Shown here one piece after another: positions 18,999-27,187 of a stretch of 33,253 nt of DNA; position 1 is the first letter of the stretch, and every line of letters begins with the position of its first letter. The position numbers were made by a program, and so were the translations under genes. The stretch covers positions 1 through 33,253 of the forward strand of contig JAFYAH010000053.1 in assembly GCA_017540825.1 (NCBI GenBank), written 5' to 3'. This stretch comes from Candidatus Methanomethylophilaceae archaeon (GTDB lineage Archaea; Thermoplasmatota; Thermoplasmata; Methanomassiliicoccales; Methanomethylophilaceae). Below the pieces are notes generated by a model. It had not been told where the DNA came from. It saw nothing but the letters and a program-made list of their open reading frames with translations, and made no database searches.

Positions 18999-19426
18999 CC
19001 GTACGCAGGGGGACCTACGCGATTCTCGTCTCGATGGGCTCCGACTCCGTCCTGGATGTCGGCGCCCTCGGCGAGGTCCCCTTCCCTTCCGGGCGCTACT
19101 GCTACGTCGGCAGCGCCATGGGAGGCCTCGACCAGAGGGTGTCGAGGCACCTGACCAAGGAGAAGAAGGCCAGGTGGCACATAGACAGCCTGACCATGGC
19201 CGCGGATTCCGCGGAGGCGTACGAGTCGTACCCGGACCCCGTCCCCGAATGCGAGCTCGCCAGGATCGCCGAGGAGTCGGGGATGGAGCCTTGGGCGGAG
19301 GGGTTCGGATGCTCCGACTGCCGCTGCAGGACCCATCTTTTCAGGACGGGCGACGCGGCGTTCCGGAGGTTCCTGGCGGCTTCGCAATGCCGTCCTTTCC
19401 GTCCTCCTGGTGAGCCATTCTCGCGA
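18995..19426 (+). CDS. DUF123 GIY-YIG domain protein
   Basis: DUF123 is a small GIY-YIG-like family found in archaea alone or fused to endonuclease III. Visible motifs are GTYAILV (6-12), GRYCYVGSAMGGLDQRVSRHL (about 33-53), WHIDSL (about 61-66) and FGCSDCRCRTHLF near the end. Ended at the first in-frame CGA (19424-19426) it has 143 residues, the usual family size. The next standard stop is TAG at 19508, after a 28-codon tail of intergenic character; TAG is also the pyrrolysine codon here. The ATGA overlap with mmp7 makes it the last gene of the MCR-activation operon. A function in DNA repair is presumed from the family only. Confidence 0.85.
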
Positions 19427-19584
19427 TCCTCGGGATGCCGCAACGGCGTTCATGTCTCGTTATTTATACATAATCCATGTCTTCAGCGTATTCTGGCCGA
19501 ATCTCCCTAGCCAAACTTTTTAATTAACCATGTGGTACCCTGACCAATTGTTATCCATTCAAAAGAATGGAGGTCGAGAGCCAA
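19427..19584 (+). promoter_or_regulatory. Promoter and ribosome site of the duplicated FAD oxidase gene
   Basis: A TATA element (cttttt-aattaa, about 19514-19527) predicts transcription from about 19548. The ribosome site ggaggt (19569-19574) lies 10 nt before the ATG at 19585. This decides for 19585 over the ATG at 19567, which would have the site inside the coding sequence. Unlike most genes in the window, this one has a leader of about 37 nt. Confidence 0.6.
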
Positions 19585-22320
19585 ATGAAATCCATAGGAG
19601 CAGACAACTCTAAGGTGACGCAGGACGTCATCAGCCAGATCGTCTCAGCCATCGGGAAAGCCACCGCCGCCGAGGGCTGCGCGGTCTTCAAGCCCTCCGA
19701 AGAATCGGACCTCTGCAAGGCGATCCCCAAGATACTCGAAGCCGGCGCAGGAGTGACCCCCCTGGCCAGGAAGAAGGCCTGCAGCAAGGGCGAGGTCTTC
19801 GTGGACATGTCCGACATGACGTCAATACTGGACATCGACACCGTGGCCATGACCGTCAAGGTCCAGGTCGGCTGCAGGATCGCAGACCTCGAGGCGGCCG
19901 TGAACGAGAAAGGGTTCACCCTGGGAGCGTACCCCGCCGGAAAGGACGCCACGGTCGAGGATTTCGTCTACGTCGAGGACGCCGTCATCGGGTCGTACAA
20001 GTACGGCACCATCAAGGACTGCATCTACAACGTCTACGCCGTCGACTGCAACGGAGAGCCGTTCGAGACCGGATACGACAACATCGGATACTACATGTCC
20101 GGCTACAACCTGACCCAGTCGATGGTCGCGTCCTACGGAAGGATCGGGATCATAGACGCGGTCACCCTCAAGATAGCGCCGCTCGGCGTCATCAAGGCCG
20201 TAGGGTACAGCTTCCCGGACTTCGCCTCCATGCAGGCCGCCTACATGAAGATCGTCCACGAGGCGTCGGTCAAGCCCCTGCACATCTCGTTCAACGCCAC
20301 GAAGAAGTGCAGCAAGATCGCCTTCCAGGGCAGCGAGGAGTTCGTCAGCGCCGACATCGAGGCCGTCGACGCCATCATGTCGGAGGCCGGTGCCTCCAAG
20401 ATCGGGGACGTGGACTGGCCCAGCATAGTGACCTGCGACTGCGTCAACCCCAAGCTCACCACCTTCTACTTGCCCCTCAAGAACCTGGCCGCCTTCCTCG
20501 AGTCCGCCGTCGCTTCCGGGACCATCGCCGGATCGATCCCGGACCGCAGCACCGCCGCTGTGAAGATCGCCGGAGAGCCTGCGAAGGAGGCCGTAGACGC
20601 CCTCGCCGACAAGGCGGAGGAGCTCGGCGGAAGGTCCTCCTCGAGATGCTTCAGCAGGTACCGCGACGAGTCCACCAACGCCTTCGCCAGGAGGATCGAG
20701 GACGGGTTCATGGGAGCCTCCGTCGAAGACGTCCGCCTCCCGCGCGAGGTCACGCCCGCCATCATCGAGAAGCTCAAGGCCATCGTCGGGGAGAAGAACG
20801 TCTCCACCACCGACATGGACAGGATCCTCTACGGGCACGACATGGCCCCTCTTCCGAAAGAGGCAGGGATGGCGTTCAAGAACATGCCCGACGTCATCGT
20901 CAGGCCCGTCACCGCCGAGCAGATCTCCGAGGTCGTCAAGCTCGCCTACAAGCACGGGATCCCCGTGACGCCCAGAGGGAACGCCTCCTGGGGACTGGGC
21001 GGCTGCATGCCCACCGCGGCCGGTATCATGATCGACATGCCCTCCAAGATGAACAAGGTCCTCGAGATCAACGCCGAGGAGCTCTACGTCAAGGTCCAGG
21101 CAGGATGCACCTGGAAGAACCTGCTCGAGGCATGCATGAAGAAGGGGTTCATCATCGGTTCTTACCCCTCCTCGTTCCCTGCAGGCACCGTGGGAGCATG
21201 GATCGCCACCAACGGTATGGGAGTAGGATCCTACAAGTACGGGTCCGCCAGGGAGAACGTCCTCAACTCGGTGTTCATCGTCGACGACGGATCCATAGTC
21301 ACCACCGGATTCGACAACATGGGATCCTACAGGGCGTCCTACAACCTCAACCAGTTCTTCTCCGGAGCCGAAGGGACCCTGGGCATCATGGCCACCGTCA
21401 CCTTCAGGATCTACCCCATGGGCACCATCAGGCCCCTGGCCTACGAGTTCGACACCCTGAAGGCCATGAACGAGCCTATACAGGACACCGTCAACGACGC
21501 GTCCGTCAGGCCTCTGCACATCGCCTGGTCCGACCATCTCCACTTCGAGGGCCAGAGGAAGGCGGGATGGCACGCCCCCGACGTCACCAACCTCTGGCTG
21601 GTCACCATCCAGGGAGACGAGAAGCACAACGCCTTGGAGGAGGCCTTCCTGGACGCCGTCGCAGACAAGTACGGAGGAAGGAAGGTCGCCTACGAGATCG
21701 CCGAGCACGAGTGGGAGGAGAGGTGCTACGAGTTCAGGGCGAGGCACGTCGGAGTCGGGGAGATCCCCGCCGAGGTCATCGTCCCGACGCACTACTGGGG
21801 AGAGTTCACCGACAGGTGCTACCAGGGATTCGAAGACATGAAGATGGAGGCAGGCGGCATCATCGGAGTCATGGTCGACAGGGCCACGACGCTGTTCATG
21901 CCGTACTACTTCAAGGACGACGAGATGCTGACCGGGATGCTCTCCTTCGGATACAACTTCTATCTCGGCGACATCGCCGCGGAGTACGGCGGAAGGAGCA
22001 CCGGCCTCGGCGTGTTCTTCGCATGGAACCTCGACAACATCCACAGCGCCGCCACCGTCGGCAAGATGAGGGAGCTCAAGACCGTCCTGGACCCCCACGA
22101 CGTCGTCAACCCCGGGCACGTGGTATGCGGATCCACCAGGTTCGGGATCAACCTGACCAAGAACCTGATGGGGCTGGGAAGCACCATGATGCAGGTCATG
22201 AAGAAGATCATGCCCGCCGACAGGGCCTTCGCCTACAACAAGGAGAGGTTCAGATACAACGAGCTCGAAGAGAGGAAGGTCCTCGACAGGGTCCACACCC
22301 TGGGCGACGGTACCCAGTGA
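19585..22320 (+). CDS. FAD-linked oxidase/GlcD-like dehydrogenase with internal duplication
   Basis: This 911-residue protein contains two tandem copies of a FAD-binding PCMH-type oxidase. The second copy (about 390-880) is complete: IVRPVTAEQISEVVKLA, the pyrophosphate loop TPRGNASWGLGG, GTVGAWIATNG, GAEGTLGI and the C-terminal LDPHDVVNPGH. The first copy (about 15-385) keeps the fold but lost the PRG loop. Matching segments are GSYKYGT/GSYKYGS, TGYDNIGYYMSGYNL/TGFDNMGSYRASYNL and EASVKPLHI/DASVRPLHI. GlcD-type enzymes oxidise 2-hydroxy acids such as lactate or glycolate; the substrate here is unknown. No heterodisulfide reductase-like gene adjoins it. A strong hairpin terminator follows. 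No CGA in 911 codons. Confidence 0.88.
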   Translation: MKSIGADNSKVTQDVISQIVSAIGKATAAEGCAVFKPSEESDLCKAIPKILEAGAGVTPLARKKACSKGEVFVDMSDMTSILDIDTVAMTVKVQVGCRIADLEAAVNEKGFTLGAYPAGKDATVEDFVYVEDAVIGSYKYGTIKDCIYNVYAVDCNGEPFETGYDNIGYYMSGYNLTQSMVASYGRIGIIDAVTLKIAPLGVIKAVGYSFPDFASMQAAYMKIVHEASVKPLHISFNATKKCSKIAFQGSEEFVSADIEAVDAIMSEAGASKIGDVDWPSIVTCDCVNPKLTTFYLPLKNLAAFLESAVASGTIAGSIPDRSTAAVKIAGEPAKEAVDALADKAEELGGRSSSRCFSRYRDESTNAFARRIEDGFMGASVEDVRLPREVTPAIIEKLKAIVGEKNVSTTDMDRILYGHDMAPLPKEAGMAFKNMPDVIVRPVTAEQISEVVKLAYKHGIPVTPRGNASWGLGGCMPTAAGIMIDMPSKMNKVLEINAEELYVKVQAGCTWKNLLEACMKKGFIIGSYPSSFPAGTVGAWIATNGMGVGSYKYGSARENVLNSVFIVDDGSIVTTGFDNMGSYRASYNLNQFFSGAEGTLGIMATVTFRIYPMGTIRPLAYEFDTLKAMNEPIQDTVNDASVRPLHIAWSDHLHFEGQRKAGWHAPDVTNLWLVTIQGDEKHNALEEAFLDAVADKYGGRKVAYEIAEHEWEERCYEFRARHVGVGEIPAEVIVPTHYWGEFTDRCYQGFEDMKMEAGGIIGVMVDRATTLFMPYYFKDDEMLTGMLSFGYNFYLGDIAAEYGGRSTGLGVFFAWNLDNIHSAATVGKMRELKTVLDPHDVVNPGHVVCGSTRFGINLTKNLMGLGSTMMQVMKKIMPADRAFAYNKERFRYNELEERKVLDRVHTLGDGTQ

Positions 22321-22331
22321 CCTGAGAAACC

Positions 22332-22358
22332 GTCCGTCCTCCGTCCAGGGGGGCGGAC
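22332..22358 (+). terminator. Hairpin terminator after the FAD oxidase gene
   Basis: gtccgtcctcc (22332-22342) pairs with ggggggcggac (22348-22358) in an 11-bp stem (two G-U pairs) with the loop gtcca. Pyrimidine-rich ccctttcctctt follows. It starts 12 nt after the TGA. Confidence 0.7.
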
Positions 22359-22443
22359 CCTTTCCTCTTATCCGACAGTCTCGCCCCGTCCTGCGCCCCT
22401 TGGGTCGGCTTAGGGATCAGCTGTCAGTTTCTTTATGTTTTAG

Positions 22444-22474
22444 TTTAAATATTACCAATATGATGGGGGCATAG
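22444..22474 (+). promoter_or_regulatory. Promoter of mtmC
   Basis: The TATA element tttaaatatt (22444-22453) is centred 26 nt before the GTG at 22475, so transcript and coding start nearly coincide. This supports the GTG as a leaderless start. Confidence 0.6.
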
Positions 22475-23137
22475 GTGGTATGCATCCCAGCAGCGTCCAA
22501 GGCTCGCATTCTCGGAAATCTCAAGAAGTCCGTCGAGACGTGGGATTTCGCCCTCATGGAGAAGAGCGTGGACCAGGCCATGAAGATGGGCATACCTGCT
22601 GAAGAGATCATCGAGGAGGGGCTCGGGAAGGGGATGGAGTCGATCAGCAAGCTGTTCGACAACGCCAAGATCTACCTTCCCCAGGTCATGGCCGCCTCCA
22701 GGACGGTCGAAGGCGCGATGAAGAAGCTGGAGCCCATCCTCAGCTCCGACGCCGCCGTCTACCGCGGGACCATCATAATGGGCTCGGTGGAGGGGGACAT
22801 CCACGAGATAGGGAAGAACGTGTGCTGCGCCATGCTCCGCGGGGCGGGGTACAAGGTCATCGACCTGGGGTCGGACGTGTCTCCCGACGATTTCCTGAAC
22901 GCTGCCGAGGAGAACTCCGCGGACGTCATCGGGGCTTCGGCGCTCATGACCACCACCCTCCAGATGCAGAAGAGGCTGGTCCAGACAGCTAACGAGAGGC
23001 AGTCCACCGTGATGATGATCTTCGGAGGGGCCCCGTGCAGCAAGGAGTGGGTCGAGAAGATCGGAGGGGACGGCTATTCCGCTTCCGGGACCGAGATAGT
23101 CACACTGGTGAACAGCCTAATGAGCCGCAAGGGCCGA
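22475..23137 (+). CDS. mtmC: Monomethylamine corrinoid protein (MtmC-type)
   Basis: This corrinoid-carrying protein accepts the methyl group from the adjacent MtmB methyltransferase and passes it toward coenzyme M. A helical cap comes first (about 10-90; IPAEEIIEEGLGKGM, YLPQVMAASRTVEGAM). A B12-binding Rossmann domain follows, with the cobalt-ligating motif GDIHEIGKN (108-116; His110), GASALMTTT (153-161) and FGGAP (183-187). Ended at CGA 23135-23137 it has 220 residues, the normal size. The standard code would add 52 unrelated residues (to TAA 23293) that run into a pyrimidine tract, a TATA-like box and hairpins. The start is GTG at 22475, probably leaderless. The gene precedes mtmB, whereas in Methanosarcina mtmB comes first. 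Confidence 0.88.
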
Positions 23138-23514
23138 TTCTGTCTTTCTAAAACCCGATACGATTATATGGCTGTTAACAATACAGCTTTTCGGCGGAAA
23201 GGGATTAACCATCCATCCGTCTGGAACCCTCGCACGGCCGGTTACGTCCGGCAACGCGAGCCGCCCCTGGTCCGGGCGGAAGCCAACGCCTAAAAGGACG
23301 CGGCGCGACGCAGCTTCGTCCGACGCACTCCCGGGACATCCGCCTCGGGAGGATCCGCCCAAACTGCAATTCATTTGTTTTCCTCCTTTGGGCGGATACC
23401 CCTGTCATGCTGTCTTCGGCATGCCGACTGTACGAACCCATCGGTTTCCCTGGACAAAGCCGAATTCATTTGCTCAATGTTATAAACAAGCAGGGCATCA
23501 CCGTCCTTGTTAAG
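23138..23514 (+). other. Structured gap between mtmC and mtmB, with the mtmB promoter
   Basis: No coding sequence is supported in these 377 nt. A pyrimidine tract at the 5' side fits an mtmC terminator, and a TATA-like box (gattatatgg) follows at about 23161-23170. Then come consecutive hairpins: ctcgc/gccgg pairing with ccggc/gcgag (23230-23260), ccgccc with gggcgg (23261-23279) and the 11-bp repeat at 23353-23397. The element gttataaac (23479-23487) lies 32 nt before the mtmB ATG and would give a leader of about 6 nt. The series of hairpins with its own promoter could be a small RNA; I found no tRNA fold in it. Confidence 0.5.
23353..23397 (+). repeat. Perfect 11-bp inverted repeat upstream of mtmB
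   Basis: atccgcccaaa (23353-23363) and tttgggcggat (23387-23397) are exact inverted copies separated by 23 nt. The loop contains ttgttttcctcc. It could end a transcript from the gap or act as an operator or attenuator for mtmB. Confidence 0.6.
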
Positions 23515-24894
23515 ATGGCTGCACGCAGGTATGTCGACGTCTTCGAGGCGTATGACCGCTTCACCCAAGGCTCCAAAGTGGACGAGAAGGACTGGGACTA
23601 CAACATCATACCCGCCGCTGCTGCGCTCATGAAGAACCGCTACGAGCTCGATTTCGGCGACAAAATCGTGCCGGAGGACCCGGAGATCGCCGACAGGCTC
23701 TTTCTGGCCGGGGTGGACATGCTCCTCGAGACCGGGATATACAACATCGACCTCGGCCGTGTGATGCACATCGACGAGGACGAGCTATACGAGGGCATAA
23801 AGATGGCCCCCAGGAAGCTCACCCTCGGCCATGGCAAGGACAAGTGCAAGTGCAAGGCCCGCGTCGGGAACTCCAAGAAGAGGCCGATAATACAGGGCGG
23901 ACCGACGGGCGCCCCCATGTCCGAGGACATATTCATCTCGCTAATCCAGTCGTACGCCGAGGAGCCGATGGTGGACGCAGTCGTGAGCGGGGTCCTGGAG
24001 ACCGTGGACGGCCACCAGGTCCTCACCAACTCCCCCTGGGAGATCAAGGCGACCATGGCCGAGGTCAGGTACGTCCGCGAGGCTGTGGCCAACGCGGGAA
24101 GGCCCGGGATGGCGATCTAGGGGCCTCAGACCCCGCTGTCCCCCAACGGACGTCTGGCCGCTGGGCTGGGACCGAACGGGATGAGGTACTACGACCCCCA
24201 CGAGTGCTCCCAGCTCAACGAGCTCAAGGTCGACATGGGCGTCCTGAACATCATCTCCGGGTGGCACTCCTCCGGCGACGTGATAATAATGGAGCAGATG
24301 CCGATGTTCGGAGGCTACGCCGGAGGGATAGAGGAGACGGCGATATGCGACGTCGCCACCACGCTCGCCTCCTTCGCGGCGTTCAACAGCGACATACACC
24401 TGGACGGCCCGATCCACATAAGGTGGGGGACCACAACGACCCGGGAGACGCTTCAGGTCGCCTCGCACGCCGCCGCCGCGCTGGACTACAACACGGACCT
24501 CCTCCTGGCCAACCAGTACTACACCATGGCCGGGCCCTGCACCGAGATGTGCCTCCTGGAGACCGCCGCCCAGGCCATAGCCGACACGGCGTCGGGAAGG
24601 GAGCTGCTGTCCGGGGTGGCATCGGCCAAGGGGGTGTCAACCGACAGGGCGACCGGCCTGGAGGCCAGGATGCTCGGGGAGGCTTCCGCCGCGACATGCG
24701 GGATGGACATACCCGAAGTGAACGCGATCCTCAACAAGATCGTGTCCAAGTACGAGATGAACTTCTTCAACGCCCCGCTGGGTAAGACCTACCGGGAATG
24801 CTACAACGTCGACGAGTCCACGCCCTCGAACGAGTACCTGAACATTTACGACACGGTGCTGGACACGCTTCTGGACTGCGGCCTCGGCTTCTGA
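23515..24894 (+). CDS. mtmB: Monomethylamine:corrinoid methyltransferase with pyrrolysine (MtmB)
   Basis: MtmB transfers the methyl group of monomethylamine to the corrinoid of MtmC. The frame is interrupted only by TAG at 24118-24120, which is codon 202, the position of pyrrolysine in Methanosarcina MtmB. Before it the protein reads AGRPGMAI, and after it homology continues: HECSQLNELKVDMG, EQMPMFGGYAGGIEET, HLDGPIHIRWGTT, NQYYTMAGPCTEMCLLE and GREILSGVASAKG-like. Total length is 459 residues, as in the family. The ATG at 23515 fits the family start (MAARRYVDVFEAYDR). It ends in TGA and overlaps the convergent HAD gene by 11 nt. No in-frame CGA. Confidence 0.97.
24118..24120 (+). other. Pyrrolysine-encoding TAG codon in mtmB
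   Basis: TAG in frame at codon 202 of mtmB, with MtmB homology on both sides. It is the only in-frame TAG inside a confident gene in the window, and no confident gene ends in TAG. Confidence 0.95.
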
Positions 24895-25564
24895 ACAGCC
24901 TTGCGCAGTCCCCGGCCTTCTCGAGGATTATGATCGAGGGGTCCGTGCTCTCCCACAGCTCCCTCCTTCCGCTTCCGGTGAGCACGCCTGCGAACAGCGC
25001 TCCCGCCCCGTGCGCGGACATGTAGTCGGTCAGGTTGTCGCCTATGTAGAGTATCTCCGACGGCTCCACGCCCAGCAGCTCCGCGAACTCGCGCATGGCG
25101 ACGGGAGATGGCTTGGCGTTGTCGTAGGACGAATGGTCCCTTCCCATGACGACGTCGAACCCTTCTCTGGTGCCTGTATGGCGGAGCGCGGATTCGGCGT
25201 ACTCCAGGCTGCCGCGGGTGAGGAGGCCGGTCTTGAGGCCGAGCGACCTCAGCTCCGCAAGGCATTCTTCGGACCCGGGAAAGGGGACGGCCTCGTCCAC
25301 GAACTCGATCTCGACGCGGGTGAAGGCGGCGTCTATCTCGTCGCTTATCGCCTGGTACTCGTTCTCGCGCCCGTGCGCTTCGAGCCAGCGGAGTATAGGG
25401 TAGCGCGGCCTCTTGATGAAGGCCTCGCTGTAGACCTCGTCGAAGGGGACGCCGTGGGACAATAGTACCTTCTTATCAGCCTCTCCGAGCTTCGAGTAGT
25501 CCACATGTGTCTTCAGGAACGTCCCGTCCAGGTCGAACCCCACGGCTTTGATCCTGTCTATCAT
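24884..25564 (-). CDS. HAD-superfamily phosphatase (phosphoglycolate phosphatase-like)
   Basis: All four HAD motifs are present: DLDGT (11-15; D11 nucleophile, D13), T116 in GLLTRG, K151 in NAKPSP and GDNLTD (175-180). The helical cap domain between motif I and II (about 20-95) is of the phosphoglycolate phosphatase type. Substrate unknown. Ended at CGA (complement of 24884-24886) it has 226 residues; the standard code would add 39 codons antisense through mtmB to TGA 24767, giving a Cys/Arg-rich tail. The ATG at 25564 lies 4 nt after the ycaO stop, so the two genes form an operon. The body has no CGA. Confidence 0.87.
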
Positions 25565-25568
25565 GTAA

Positions 25569-26789
25569 TCATCTGCGGACCGGCGGCCAGAGCCCTCTTA
25601 GCCTTCCGCCCTCCCTCTCGGGGTCCATGGTGCTGACTTCCAGGCCAGGGACGATCATCCTGACCGTGGGGACGCCTATCTCGGGGCGGGTGAGGTCGAC
25701 GGCTGCGACCATGTCGAACCCGCATTCCATGAGCCTGCCGAGCACCACCTCGATGTCGTCCAGGACGTAGGGGGTGGACTTGTCCTCCATGTCCTCCAAG
25801 GCGATCTTCCTGGGCTGGTCGGCGTACCACAGGCGGTTGACCTTCTTGATCTTCTCGTACCCCATCTCCTGCGTGACCTTCTGGAGCTGGGCGTTGATCT
25901 TGGAACCGTGCTTGTGGGTCGCCCTGCTCTGAGCGACCTCGGTTATCGCCCTAACGGCGGCGATCTCGGGGTTCAGATGGGTTCCCACCCCTATGGTCAG
26001 CATCTCCGGGTCCTTGGTGCGGACGTCGTCTGCCGCCGCCCCTATGGTGGGTATGCCGAGGTCGGTGGTGAGGTCTTTGAGGTGTATCTCTATGCCTCTT
26101 TCCGCGAACTTGGCCAGGAGCTTTCCGGGAACGGACTCCTCGTCCTCCACGGTCACGTCCGCGTTGCAGGTCTCGCGGTACTCGGCGATTGACCAGGCGT
26201 CCCTCTCGATGTCCTCGAAGAGCGCATGGAGGATGGCCTCCTCCATGGTGTTCCCCGATGCGATACCGTTGGTGTGCCATCTGAAAAGCTGGTAGTCGCC
26301 GTCCGGGACGTAAGGGTAGTAGACGGCGCAGGCAGGGACCCACACGGGGCAACCCCTGAACATCTCGAACCCCCTGGTCCAGGCTATCTGCTGCCCCTCC
26401 AGATGGTCCAGGACCCTCAGCGGGAGGATTAGGTCCACGGGGTCGATCGTCAGCATGACCTCCGACGCCTGCTCGTAGGTGCCGTAGACGATCTCGTCCG
26501 AGTCGCGCTGCTCGGCGCTGTACCTCTCGATGGACTCCATGACAGCCGAGGCCTCGGCCTGGTCCGGGGTGGCTCCCTTACCGTTGTAGAATTTTGGCTT
26601 CCCGAGGGCGGTCTCCTCGCGCCTGACAGAGTACACCGGTATCCCGACATCGTCCTTCCCGGTGATGTCCTCAGGGGCGTCCAGCCCGGCCTTCTCTAGC
26701 AGCGGCAGGACCTCTCTGAGGGTCTCTTCCGGAGGCTTGATGCGGATTCCGGATTCCGGCGAGTATTTTGGGCAGCGGTTGAGCATCAT
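25569..26789 (-). CDS. ycaO: YcaO-type McrA-glycine thioamidation protein (methanogenesis marker 1)
   Basis: This 406-residue YcaO protein is the ATP-dependent enzyme that installs thioglycine in McrA (marker 1 family; TIGR03266-type). The ATP-binding region shows KGATPDQAEASAVMESIER (71-89, with E85 and E88), then NGIASGNTMEEAILHALFEDIERDAW and ITEVAQSRATHKHG. The substrate glycine is in the McrA encoded at 1-555. The usual partner TfuA is not in the window. Two adjacent ATGs mark the start; the more distal one is used. A TATA-like element at 26819-26831 serves it. It ends in TGA just before the HAD gene. No in-frame CGA. Confidence 0.94.
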   Translation of the reverse strand: MMLNRCPKYSPESGIRIKPPEETLREVLPLLEKAGLDAPEDITGKDDVGIPVYSVRREETALGKPKFYNGKGATPDQAEASAVMESIERYSAEQRDSDEIVYGTYEQASEVMLTIDPVDLILPLRVLDHLEGQQIAWTRGFEMFRGCPVWVPACAVYYPYVPDGDYQLFRWHTNGIASGNTMEEAILHALFEDIERDAWSIAEYRETCNADVTVEDEESVPGKLLAKFAERGIEIHLKDLTTDLGIPTIGAAADDVRTKDPEMLTIGVGTHLNPEIAAVRAITEVAQSRATHKHGSKINAQLQKVTQEMGYEKIKKVNRLWYADQPRKIALEDMEDKSTPYVLDDIEVVLGRLMECGFDMVAAVDLTRPEIGVPTVRMIVPGLEVSTMDPEREGGRLRGLWPPVRR

Positions 26790-26840
26790 ATAGGTTCCTT
26801 AGCGCAATGGCGCACAGGGTACTTATCACTGATTGAAGAA

Positions 26841-27147
26841 GCGTCAGGTGATGGTAGTAGCCCCCCTTCTGTTTCAGACGGCATTCAACTACGCGTTCTA
26901 CCCGCCGGTCGCGGGCCGTTCATCCCGGCTGTATGAACTTGCTCCGATGGGGAGTCGCCGTTTCACCAAATCTCCGGGAACGTCACCGCCTAGCGGATCA
27001 TCCTTCTGCCGGATCTGTGTCGTTTCTGAGCCCTTGCCACAGCTCTCGCCGTACCGGATTGCCCCGGTCCATCTTGCCCTCGGAGGAGGGAACTTCCTCA
27101 GCTGGCGCCTAGACGCCTACCGTCGGCCGTCCTCCATCTCCTGACGA
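26841..27147 (-). ncRNA. rnpB: RNase P RNA (archaeal)
   Basis: About 307 nt on the minus strand. The ends pair as helix P1: cgtcaggagatgg (complement of 27134-27146) with ccatcacctgacg (complement of 26842-26854), with one mismatch. Universally conserved parts appear in order: gaggaagttccctcc near the 5' end (CR-I), gaaacggcgactcccc in the middle and gaatgccgtctgaaacagaag near the 3' end (CR-IV/V region). The RNA matures tRNA 5' ends. A TATA-like box at 27167-27176 is centred about 24 nt upstream. The neighbouring ACT-domain gene would run 50 nt into it under the standard code, but not if CGA 27188 ends that gene. Confidence 0.92.
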
Positions 27148-27166
27148 CCGGCCAATCGTTCCGACT

Positions 27167-27176
27167 GTTAAAAGGG
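27167..27176 (-). promoter_or_regulatory. TATA-like element of rnpB
   Basis: cccttttaaca on the minus strand is centred about 24 nt before the P1 5' strand of RNase P RNA. It lies inside the standard-code tail of the ACT gene but outside the CGA-ended gene. Confidence 0.5.
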
Positions 27177-27187
27177 CTTCGGTGCTC

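Noticed and set aside
18995-19510. Sequencing frameshifts as the general cause of the missing stops
   Set aside because: Only mmp17 and perhaps mtmC have a plausible stop one base out of frame. Paralog 4, the HAD gene, chorismate mutase and the transporter do not, and all 14 cases share CGA.
23130-23165. A tRNA-Pyl candidate because of the string tctaaaac near the mtmC end
   Set aside because: The bases around it do not form an anticodon stem or acceptor stem, and it overlaps the mtmC terminator-like tract.
26833-27144. A 103-codon plus-strand open frame
   Set aside because: It lies entirely on the complement of RNase P RNA; the conserved RNA motifs and P1 pairing explain the sequence.
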